Positions 1 through 6,197 of a stretch of DNA of 9,848 nucleotides are shown piece after piece. This DNA comes from an uncultured Lachnospiraceae bacterium. Its GTDB lineage: Bacteria; Bacillota; Clostridia; Lachnospirales; Lachnospiraceae. Position 1 is the stretch's first letter, and each line of letters begins with the position of its first letter. A model generated the notes under the pieces. It did no database searches and had not been told where the DNA came from. It saw nothing but the letters and a program-made list of their open reading frames with translations. The translations under genes were made by a program, and so were the position numbers. The DNA lies in the NCBI GenBank assembly GCA_910586605.1, contig CAJUJR010000098.1, positions 1-9,848 of the forward strand, in the 5' to 3' direction.

Positions 1-1
1 G

Positions 2-54
2 GAAGATATTTTTTATTTCCTTAAGTCCGGCTACGATTGGCTGTGAATAGTAAC
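2..54 (+). repeat. Left arm of 53-bp terminal inverted repeat
   Basis: This stretch matches the reverse complement of the last 53 bases of the window (9796-9848) at 50 of 53 positions by eye. The only differences are at 25, 27 and 28. The inner 26 bases, from GGCTACGATT to AATAGTAAC, are identical. The match begins at base 2 and the partner ends at the last base, so the repeat may continue outside the window. It could be the end of a mobile or invertible segment, or a dispersed genomic repeat at which a contig assembly stopped. No recombinase gene is present to decide. The match is seen directly; the role is unknown. Confidence 0.85.
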
Positions 55-94
55 TGGCATATATATATAAAATGGTTTCTGGCAAAAAACTACA

Positions 95-123
95 TTGTGC
101 TTCACTGTTTTACATGGTAAAAT
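95..123 (+). promoter_or_regulatory. Candidate sigma-A promoter upstream of chemoreceptor operon
   Basis: TTGTGC (95-100) and TAAAAT (118-123) are separated by 17 bases. They match the -35 consensus at four positions and the -10 consensus at five. The site lies about 300 bases before the chemoreceptor start, so a transcript from it would carry the whole MITE-like element in its leader. The region is AT-rich, so chance -10 matches are common, and a closer promoter cannot be excluded. Confidence 0.4.
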
Positions 124-136
124 ATATATACTATTA

Positions 137-339
137 CTCTGGCGGCTAAATATTGATGAATTTTCGCAGAATAAATTTTCAGCTGCAAGGCAGAAGAATG
201 AGTTGTAGCGAGTGCTACAACGATTGATGGTGCTAGATTTCCAGTGGACATCTGTTAAGCACGGATCGCAGCAGAGCATAGACCAACGTGGCAGATGAAA
301 ATTTAGACAAGCAAAAACATCAATATTTAACCGCCAGAG
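137..339 (+). mobile_element. MITE-like palindromic element, copy 1 (203 bp)
   Basis: The element begins CTCTGGCGG and ends CCGCCAGAG. Its outer 50 bases (137-186) pair with its last 49 (291-339); the outermost 22 positions differ at one. It is flanked on both sides by TA (135-136 and 340-341), the target duplication expected for Tc1/mariner or IS630-type elements. No transposase is encoded, so it would be non-autonomous. Inside is a perfect 8-bp hairpin, GTTGTAGC (202-209) with GCTACAAC (214-221), around a 4-base loop. A second imperfect stem, GTGCTAGAT (230-238) with ATCT and AGCAC (250-262), lies in a segment of about 53 bases that copy 2 lacks. It sits between the candidate promoter and the chemoreceptor gene. 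It could instead be a structured RNA leader. Confidence 0.7.
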
Positions 340-429
340 TATTACATACGCAGAACAGAAAAATGTGTTGCTGCTGTCTAAAGTGAGAGGGAGATAACGG
401 TGATGCAGCAAACTAAGGGGGAATTTTTT

Positions 430-2208
430 ATGAAGAATCTAAAAGTGATTACAAAGATGTCTATCATCGGTATGGCTGTATTGGCTTTCATTGTGTTTAG
501 CATTTGTTATTCGATTAATAGCATGAATGCGATTGAGAGGCAGACAATAACCGGGGAGGAGAAAAGCATCAGGGCAGACTATGATTACAGTATTAAAAGT
601 GAGGTAGAGATGGTAATTACGCTTCTGGATAGTTATAATGCAGATATCCAGGCTGGTATTTATACAAAAGAAGAAGGGATGAAGCTTGCCGCTGGCAAAA
701 TAAGGGATTTGCGGTATGGCGAGGACGGTTATTTCTGGGTTGACCAGTCAGATGGTGTAAATGTTGTCCTGCTAGGAAATGAAATCGAAGGGACAAACCG
801 AATGGGTACAAAAGATGCCACAGGTTATGAAATGGTAAAGGATTTTATCACAACTTCTGTGAAAGAGGGGAGTTATTTCTGTGATTACCAGTACCCAAAG
901 GAGGGGGAGACAGAACCAAAGCCTAAAAGGGCGTATACCCAGTATTATGAACCGTTTGGCTGGGTAGTTGGTACAGGTAATTATATAGATAATATTGATG
1001 AACAAATTGCTGAATCAAAAAAGAAGGCGGATGAATATACGAGTAGGGAAATAAGGCTTTTCCTGGCAATTTGTGTTGCTTTTGCAATCGCAATTATTCT
1101 TTTCCTTGCATATATGATTTTTAATATTACAAAACCGTTAAAAGCGGTAGGGGTTGGCATGAAAAATATGGCAGAGGGTGACTTTTCAATCCAGGCAAAC
1201 CCTGCCCTGTTAAAACGCAAAGACGATTTTGGCATACTTTTAAATATTGCAGAAAGGATGCGTACAGATATTGGCGCGCTTGTCAATGATGTGAAAAGGG
1301 AAACGGGCCTGATTACAGAAAGTATGGATGGGATACGGAATAGTATGTATCAACTCAACAATGAGATTGACGATGTATCTTCAACAACTATTCAGCTTTC
1401 AGCTTCTATGGAAGAAACTTCTGCTGCATCCGGGGACATTAATGAGATGACAAGGGAAATTGAATCTGCCGCCAGAAATGTGGCAGAGCGTGCGCAGGAA
1501 GGCGCAGAACATGCACAGGACATTTACAAAAAGGCAGCCAGCGCTAAATCGTCTACAAATGAAACAAAATTAAGCCTGACAAAGCAGAAGGATTCTATAA
1601 AAGACAACCTGAATGATGCGCTTGAGAAAGTGAAGGTGGTTTCAGAAATTTCGACATTGGCAGAATCTATTATGGAAATCACCACACAGACAAACCTTTT
1701 GTCGCTTAATGCAAGTATTGAAGCGGCAAGGGCTGGAGAGGCCGGGAAGGGGTTTGCAGTAGTTGCGGATGAAATCAGGAAGCTTGCAGAAGCGTCACAG
1801 GAAAGCACAGAGAATATTAAGAAAGTGACGGAACAGGTGAGTGAATCTGTGAAAAGCCTTGCGAGGGATTCCGAAGCGCTCCTTTCCTTTATTGATGAAC
1901 AGGTGATGGACAGCATCCAATTATTTGAATCAATTTCAAATGATTATAATGAGGATGCAAAGGAAACGGATTTGCTTGTGGCAGATTTTAGCGCGATATC
2001 AGAAGAACTTCTGGCATCTATCAGCAATATTACGGATTCTATAGAAGGGATTTCACAGGCGGCCAGTGAAAGCGCGGTTGGTACTGCAAATATAGCAGAC
2101 CGCATTACGACGATAGTGGGTACTTCGGATTCAGTTAACACTTCTTTGCAGGATTCCAACCAGATTGTGGATAAGTTGAACGAAGCTACAAATAAATTCC
2201 AATTATAA
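430..2208 (+). CDS. Methyl-accepting chemotaxis protein, sCache sensor
   Basis: This is a transmembrane chemoreceptor of 592 residues that should sense a small ligand outside the cell and control a CheA kinase. Residues about 10-29 form a first membrane helix. The external domain has single-Cache features: DGYFWV near 99-104, then a YPKEG motif and a WVVGTGNYID ending typical of sCache_2. A second membrane helix lies at about 210-232 and a HAMP domain follows (NITKPLKAV). The rest is the coiled-coil signalling hairpin, with the conserved tip TQTNLLSLNASIEAARAGE from residue 418. There is no C-terminal pentapeptide tether. I chose ATG 430 because GGGGG at 417-421 is eight bases upstream and MKNLKV is a normal receptor start; ATG 403 and GTG 400 in the same frame are possible. 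It leads the operon with DUF4230-like and two-component genes, and no CheA or CheW is in the window. Confidence 0.95.
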   Translation: MKNLKVITKMSIIGMAVLAFIVFSICYSINSMNAIERQTITGEEKSIRADYDYSIKSEVEMVITLLDSYNADIQAGIYTKEEGMKLAAGKIRDLRYGEDGYFWVDQSDGVNVVLLGNEIEGTNRMGTKDATGYEMVKDFITTSVKEGSYFCDYQYPKEGETEPKPKRAYTQYYEPFGWVVGTGNYIDNIDEQIAESKKKADEYTSREIRLFLAICVAFAIAIILFLAYMIFNITKPLKAVGVGMKNMAEGDFSIQANPALLKRKDDFGILLNIAERMRTDIGALVNDVKRETGLITESMDGIRNSMYQLNNEIDDVSSTTIQLSASMEETSAASGDINEMTREIESAARNVAERAQEGAEHAQDIYKKAASAKSSTNETKLSLTKQKDSIKDNLNDALEKVKVVSEISTLAESIMEITTQTNLLSLNASIEAARAGEAGKGFAVVADEIRKLAEASQESTENIKKVTEQVSESVKSLARDSEALLSFIDEQVMDSIQLFESISNDYNEDAKETDLLVADFSAISEELLASISNITDSIEGISQAASESAVGTANIADRITTIVGTSDSVNTSLQDSNQIVDKLNEATNKFQL

Positions 2209-2223
2209 GGATTGAGGGGTATT

Positions 2224-2886
2224 ATGTGTTCAAATGATAATGAAAAAGTTATAATAAAAATGCTGAAATATAAAAAACGTTTTATTGTTTTATTGCTTTT
2301 GTGCATTATAATTATCTTGTTTAAAGTTATCCTGGACTCTGATTCCTTTTCAGACAGAGCAAAAAATACAGCAAAAACATTGATTGAGGGGGAAGAGGGG
2401 AAGGTAACGACAATCAGTAAAGCTTCATTGGATAAGGTCTTTGAAATCAGTGAATTGGCAACGGCAGATTATATTTATAATGCAGTTGCAAAATCTTATG
2501 AAGAAGACGGTGAAACAGTAAAGTACTATGTTGCATATGAAAGCACAGTGAAAGCAGGGATTGATTTTAGCAAGCTTTTGGTGGATATCAATGAAAAAGG
2601 AAAAATAATAAAAATTACAATTCCCGATATCGAGTTCCAGGAAAAGACAGTTGACCCTGGCACGTTAAATTATATTTTTAAGGACGAAAAATATGAGACA
2701 GAAAATGTACATCAGGAAGCTTTTGAATTATGTGAAAGAGATTTGGAACAGCGGATTGCCAACGAGAAAAATCTCTTGGAATTGGCAGAAAAGAATGCCG
2801 TTGCCATAATTAAAGCCCTGGTGCTGCCTTGGGTACAGCAGATAGATAATGGGTATCAGGTAATTGTTTCTTCGGATTTAAAATAG
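2224..2886 (+). CDS. DUF4230-like membrane-anchored protein
   Basis: This 220-residue protein has a single hydrophobic segment (about 20-37) after a lysine-rich stretch (YKKR), so the C-terminal part should lie outside the membrane. The outer domain carries features I associate with DUF4230 (PF14014): an ISELATADY motif near 75-83, an AGIDFSKL strand near 111, an IKITIPDIEF strand, and a helical, charged C-terminal region rich in Glu, Lys and Ala. The family has no established function. The start is ATG 2224, with GAGGGG at 2214-2219 just upstream; a TTG at 2212 would add four residues but lacks a spaced ribosome site. It begins 15 bases after the chemoreceptor stop, so co-transcription is likely. 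The downstream lipoprotein is a paralogue. The gene call is firm, the family assignment fairly good. Confidence 0.8.
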   Translation: MCSNDNEKVIIKMLKYKKRFIVLLLLCIIIILFKVILDSDSFSDRAKNTAKTLIEGEEGKVTTISKASLDKVFEISELATADYIYNAVAKSYEEDGETVKYYVAYESTVKAGIDFSKLLVDINEKGKIIKITIPDIEFQEKTVDPGTLNYIFKDEKYETENVHQEAFELCERDLEQRIANEKNLLELAEKNAVAIIKALVLPWVQQIDNGYQVIVSSDLK

Positions 2887-2889
2887 AAG

Positions 2890-2895
2890 TATAAT
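2890..2895 (+). promoter_or_regulatory. Possible internal -10 box before lipoprotein gene
   Basis: A perfect TATAAT lies just after the stop of the first DUF4230-like gene, at the left edge of a 125-base gap (2887-3011) in an otherwise tightly packed operon. The gap itself suggests a separate start for the lipoprotein, regulator and kinase genes. No good -35 is seen at 17 bases; TTGTTT at 2864-2869 would give a 20-base spacer. This is weak evidence. Confidence 0.25.
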
Positions 2896-3011
2896 ATTCT
2901 GATTTTATGAAGCCTGGAAGGGATGGGGAGAGGAAACGGTAATTATTGCTAATGGCATGGGCAGTAGCTGTTAAGCGTGGGCTTTAAAAGATTTTAGATG
3001 AAAGGGTACCA

Positions 3012-3680
3012 ATGAAGAAAAAATTATTTTTATTTGCTATAATTTGTATATTTTCTGTAACTGGATGTGCATGTTCAGGCAAAAAAGGAAGCCATACACC
3101 TGTTTCTGAAGAGAATGGGGCAAAAGCAAGTGGATCTCTTAATACAGGGCAGGCGCAATCTCCTGATATTTCGCAAATCAGGTCGATTTGCGAGCTTGCA
3201 ACACTTGAGTGTTATTACCACAATGTAGCCATTTCTACAAAAGAAAAAGGGGCAGGGCTTCCGCATATCTGGGAAAAAGAACGTGAATTTTGGATTGAAT
3301 ACAGCGGTGTTGCAAAGCTTGGGATTAATATTTCTAAAGTAAGCATGAAAATAGACGGCCGTTTCATTACGATTACCGTTCCCAAAGCGGAACTTTTAGG
3401 GCTGTCAGATTATACTTTTTCAAAGGATAGTTATATTTCTGAGGATGATGGAATAAATAAGAATCCAATTACGCCGGAAAACCAGACAGAGGCGGTGAAC
3501 GCAGCCCAGGAAGACATTAAAAAGAAGTTTGCAGAAGATGATGCAATGCTGGTCCGTGCGCAGGACAGGGCAAAAAACCTGATTGAAAATTATATTAACC
3601 AGTTAGGGCAGATATCGGAAACGGATTATCAGATAAAGTGGGTTTATGAAGATAATCTTCCGGAAAATAAGGGGAAGTAA
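3012..3680 (+). CDS. DUF4230-like lipoprotein
   Basis: This is a predicted surface lipoprotein of 222 residues. It has a lysine-rich N-terminus, a hydrophobic core and a lipobox V16-T17-G18-C19, so Cys19 should be lipidated and held on the outer face of the membrane. A polar linker (about 22-52) leads to a domain that matches the preceding gene product in order. It has ICELATLEC near 59-67 against ISELATADY, KLGINISKV against AGIDFSKLL, RFITITVPKAE against KIIKITIPDIE, and a helical C-terminus with RAQDRAKNLIENYI. It therefore looks like a divergent tandem duplicate of the DUF4230 type, function unknown. AAAGGG at 3001-3006 is a good ribosome site for ATG 3012. Its last base is the first base of the regulator start codon, which ties it to the two-component pair and makes an accessory sensing role plausible (inference). 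Confidence 0.8.
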   Translation: MKKKLFLFAIICIFSVTGCACSGKKGSHTPVSEENGAKASGSLNTGQAQSPDISQIRSICELATLECYYHNVAISTKEKGAGLPHIWEKEREFWIEYSGVAKLGINISKVSMKIDGRFITITVPKAELLGLSDYTFSKDSYISEDDGINKNPITPENQTEAVNAAQEDIKKKFAEDDAMLVRAQDRAKNLIENYINQLGQISETDYQIKWVYEDNLPENKGK

Positions 3681-4348
3681 TGGAAAAGCTGTTGATTGTT
3701 GAGGATGATAAGACTCTTTCAGAAGGACTATGTTATATATTAAAGGAATCAGGATATTTTGCAGAAGCTGTTTCGGACATATATCATGCCAGGAAAATTC
3801 TTGAAAAGGAAACACCTGATTTAATGATTCTTGATTGTAACCTGCCGGATGGGAATGGCTATGTTTTTTGCAGGGAACTGCAGAATAAGGCACATGGAAA
3901 GATATTAATATTAACAGCCAGGAATACAGAACTTGACGAGGTACAGGCATTTAAAACGGGGGCGGATGATTATATTTCCAAACCTTTTTCAACAGCCGTT
4001 TTTTTGGAACGTGTTAAAAATTTGCTTAGGCGGCGGGATAGCCACATTTTAGTTTCGGATGGCATAGAAGTTGATTTGGCAGGCGGCAGGGCATATCTGG
4101 AGAAGGAGGAAATAGTGTTAACAGCCGTGGAGTTTAAACTGTTATGCTATTTTATGGAAAACAAAAATCAACTGCTGACGAAAGATATGATTATTGAGCA
4201 TGTTTGGAATGGGGACAGCGAATCGGCGGATGATAATAACCTTTTTGTGAGGATTAACCGTTTGCGCCAGAAGGTGGAATCAGATTCCAAAAATCCGAAA
4301 AGGATTATTACAATCCGTGGGATGGGGTATATCTGGAGGGAAGGCTGA
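3680..4348 (+). CDS. OmpR-family response regulator
   Basis: This is a DNA-binding two-component regulator of 222 residues, the usual family length. The receiver domain has the acidic pocket E8-D9-D10, the phosphoacceptor D52 (LMILDCNLPDGNGY), the switch threonine T79 (ILTAR) and K101 (YISKPF). The C-terminal half is a winged-helix domain with LTAVEFKLLCYFMEN, the NNLFVRINRLRQKVE recognition region and the closing IITIRGMGYIWR. It overlaps the lipoprotein stop by one base (TAATG) with AAGGGGAAG just upstream, and its own TGA overlaps the kinase start (TGATG), so all three are translationally linked. The downstream ABC transporter, behind a terminator and an inverted-repeat leader, is the natural target (inference from Bce-type modules; no binding site is demonstrated). 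Confidence 0.95.
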   Translation: MEKLLIVEDDKTLSEGLCYILKESGYFAEAVSDIYHARKILEKETPDLMILDCNLPDGNGYVFCRELQNKAHGKILILTARNTELDEVQAFKTGADDYISKPFSTAVFLERVKNLLRRRDSHILVSDGIEVDLAGGRAYLEKEEIVLTAVEFKLLCYFMENKNQLLTKDMIIEHVWNGDSESADDNNLFVRINRLRQKVESDSKNPKRIITIRGMGYIWREG

Positions 4349-5262
4349 TGGCTGTTTTGATAGTTTTGCTGTGTTGTTTATCCGGGGGGCTTTTTATTTT
4401 GTTGTTGCTGCAGAGGCAGCGGTTTTACAGGCTATATGAAAGCGTAATATTTTCATTGGATTTGGCGTTAGCGGGCAGGGAACAGGAGGTTTCCCTTTAT
4501 CTTAATACAAGATATTCTGCGGTTGCCAGCCGTTTGGCAGAATTGGAAAAAAGGATAAATTATGAGGTGGAAAGTGAGAAGCTTTCCAAGGAAAAAATCC
4601 AGGCATTTATTTCGGACTTATCCCATGAAATAAGGACTCCGTTAACGAATATTATAATGTACCAGGATATTCTTGTAAAAAAAGCGGGGTTAACAGATGA
4701 ACTAAAAGAAAAACAGGAAAAAATGACAGAGCAGATCCGGAAAATGGAGTGGATTCTAGGCTCTTTGTTTAAATCAGTATATTTAGAAGAAGATTATCTT
4801 GCGTTTGATTTGGATTATACGAATCTGACGGAAACAATTTCAATGGCAGTCAGCGCCGTCTTAAAAAAAGCTATAGATAAGAATATTGAAATTGGCATAG
4901 AACCATATGAGGACAGATGTGTCCTGCATAATAAAAAGTGGACTGCGGAAGCTTTGGCAAATATTTTGGAAAACAGCATTAAATATTCTCCTGCTGCTAC
5001 CCAAATCCAGATCCGGGTAGGGCATGGCGGAATGTTTACAGAGATTGCTATAAAGGATGAAGGGATAGGGATTGATAAAGAGGAGTATCCATTTGTTTTT
5101 AAGCGGTTTTACAGAGGCAGGGAAGTTAGGGAGATGGAAGGCTCTGGCATTGGGTTATATCTGGTAAAAATGATTGTTGAAAAAGAAAAAGGGTATGTGG
5201 TTATAAAATCAGAAAAGGGAAGTGGAACTGTGGTTTCTGTATTTTTACAGAATACCCTATAA
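4348..5262 (+). CDS. Sensor histidine kinase without extracellular sensor domain
   Basis: This 304-residue kinase partners the regulator encoded just upstream. One hydrophobic helix at residues 2-21 is followed directly by basic and amphipathic sequence, with no room for an external sensing loop. The dimerisation and phosphotransfer domain has FISDLSHEIRTPLTNI with the phosphorylated H93. The HATPase domain has the N-box ANILENSIKYSP (N209), the G1 box DEGIGID (D237), an F-box-like PFVFKRFYRG and the G2 box GSGIGLYLV (265-272). All catalytic motifs are intact. Small kinases with little outside the membrane are common next to peptide-responsive ABC transporters, where the permease supplies the signal (known for BceS-like kinases). 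Those usually have two membrane helices; this one appears to have one. It is the last gene before a strong terminator. Confidence 0.93.
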   Translation: MAVLIVLLCCLSGGLFILLLLQRQRFYRLYESVIFSLDLALAGREQEVSLYLNTRYSAVASRLAELEKRINYEVESEKLSKEKIQAFISDLSHEIRTPLTNIIMYQDILVKKAGLTDELKEKQEKMTEQIRKMEWILGSLFKSVYLEEDYLAFDLDYTNLTETISMAVSAVLKKAIDKNIEIGIEPYEDRCVLHNKKWTAEALANILENSIKYSPAATQIQIRVGHGGMFTEIAIKDEGIGIDKEEYPFVFKRFYRGREVREMEGSGIGLYLVKMIVEKEKGYVVIKSEKGSGTVVSVFLQNTL

Positions 5263-5282
5263 CATGAATCTTACAAGTTTTT

Positions 5283-5326
5283 AAGAAAAACCTTTCACTT
5301 GATAAGAAAAGTGAAAGGTTTTTCTT
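5283..5326 (+). terminator. Strong intrinsic terminator after kinase gene
   Basis: Two 18-base arms (5283-5300 and 5309-5326) are perfect reverse complements around an 8-base loop. The stem includes CCTTTCACTT/AAGTGAAAGG, and the 3' arm ends in a T-rich tail running to about 5330. The outer A/T stretches make it likely to work in both directions. It lies 20 bases after the kinase stop and separates the sensory operon from the transporter operon. Confidence 0.92.
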
Positions 5327-5371
5327 TTATAATAAGACCTTATAAAGGCGGTCAAATATTGATAGACTTTA

Positions 5372-5400
5372 TTGATACTTAATTACATTAGTAATATAGC
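5372..5400 (+). promoter_or_regulatory. Candidate promoter of ABC transporter operon
   Basis: TTGATA (5372-5377) and TATAGC (5395-5400) are separated by exactly 17 bases and lie just downstream of the terminator. Another TTGATA occurs at 5359-5364. A start near 5407 would give a leader of about 110 bases holding the two palindromes described next. The terminator upstream means the transporter needs its own promoter, which supports a promoter somewhere in this gap even if not at these exact boxes. Confidence 0.5.
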
Positions 5401-5425
5401 AATCAGGCTAAGAATGAAGGTTAGA

Positions 5426-5483
5426 GTGAAAATGCATTTTTCACATGCAAATTTGTGTCTGCGCACACCTGGCACAAATTTGC
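5426..5483 (+). promoter_or_regulatory. Palindromic leader: possible operator or RNA hairpins
   Basis: Two adjacent symmetrical sequences precede the ATPase gene. GTGAAAATGCATTTTTCAC (5426-5444) is a near-perfect palindrome. GCAAATTTGTG (5447-5457) and its exact complement CACAAATTTGC (5473-5483) form an 11-bp inverted repeat around a 15-base loop; CATG just outside both arms extends it with one extra base. The second repeat ends about 27 bases before the ribosome site. It could be a binding site for the upstream regulator, or an RNA hairpin in the leader. Confidence 0.5.
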
Positions 5484-5518
5484 CATGTACAAAGAATGTG
5501 TGCAGAAATGAGGGTTTT

Positions 5519-6196
5519 ATGGAGATTTTAAAGGTCGAGGATATTAAAAAATATTATGGGAAAAAAGAGAATCTGGTAAAGGCGTTGGAAGGGGTTTCAT
5601 TTTGCATGGAGAAAGGGAGTTTTGTGGCTGTGACAGGACAGTCTGGTTCTGGGAAATCGACGCTTTTGAATTTAATTGGCGGCTTGGATGTTCCTACCGA
5701 TGGGAAAATTTTTGTGCAGGGGCAGGATATTGCAAAGCTAAAAAGAAAGGAACAAACAGTTTTCCGCCGGCGGAATATTGGATTTATCTTCCAAAACTAT
5801 AGCCTGATGCCGGAACTAAGCGTATATGATAATGTTGTATTGCCGATTACGATGGATTTCCGTAAAAAAGTTGACCATGGCTATATTAAGGAAATATTAG
5901 AAACGCTGGGGATTTGGGATAAGCGGAAAAAAACACCAAATGAACTGTCTGGCGGACAGCAGCAGAGAGTGGCGATTGCAAGGGCTCTGGCAAACAGGCC
6001 GGCACTTATTCTGGCAGATGAGCCGACCGGGAATCTGGATTCCCGTACAACAATTGATGTTATGGGGCTTCTGAAAAAAAGTAACAGGGAGTTTGGCCAG
6101 ACAATTATTATGGTTACGCATAATGAAGAACTGGCGCAATCTTGTGATGCTATTTTGCATATAAAAGATGGTATATTGAAGAAGGGGGCGGATTAA
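5519..6196 (+). CDS. ABC transporter ATP-binding protein (MacB/LolD/BceA type)
   Basis: This is the 225-residue nucleotide-binding subunit that should power the permease encoded next. All motifs are intact: Walker A GQSGSGKST (40-48), Q-loop Q92 in FIFQNYSLMPELSVYDN, signature LSGGQQQR (143-150), Walker B ALILADEP (162-169), the GNLDSRT D-loop and the switch histidine H201 in MVTH. The LSGGQQQR signature followed by EPTGNLD is typical of the family that works with FtsX-like permeases (MacB, LolD, FtsE, BceA). I chose ATG 5519, with GAGGG at 5510-5514, because MEILKVEDIKKYYG is a normal family start. The open frame extends upstream to 5372, but that part reads through the palindromic leader and has no family likeness. 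It ends one base before the permease start, so the two are coupled. Confidence 0.93.
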   Translation: MEILKVEDIKKYYGKKENLVKALEGVSFCMEKGSFVAVTGQSGSGKSTLLNLIGGLDVPTDGKIFVQGQDIAKLKRKEQTVFRRRNIGFIFQNYSLMPELSVYDNVVLPITMDFRKKVDHGYIKEILETLGIWDKRKKTPNELSGGQQQRVAIARALANRPALILADEPTGNLDSRTTIDVMGLLKKSNREFGQTIIMVTHNEELAQSCDAILHIKDGILKKGAD

Positions 6197-6197
6197 A

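Noticed and set aside
37..65. Promoter with TTGGCT inside the left terminal repeat and TATATA outside it
   Set aside because: Spacing is 17 bases, but the -10 is part of a TA run and the right-hand repeat has no matching -10, so it is likely chance.
31..411. Minus-strand open frame of 126 codons across the left non-coding region
   Set aside because: It begins at TTG, reads through the palindromic element, has an implausible cysteine- and serine-rich composition and resembles no family I know.
5372..5518. In-frame upstream extension of the ATPase gene by 49 codons
   Set aside because: It begins at a TTG inside the candidate promoter -35, reads through the palindromes, and adds residues absent from this ATPase family. 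ATG 5519 gives a normal N-terminus.
5602..5802. Plus-strand 66-codon frame inside the ATPase gene
   Set aside because: It lies wholly within the well-supported ATPase reading frame in another phase and has no independent support.
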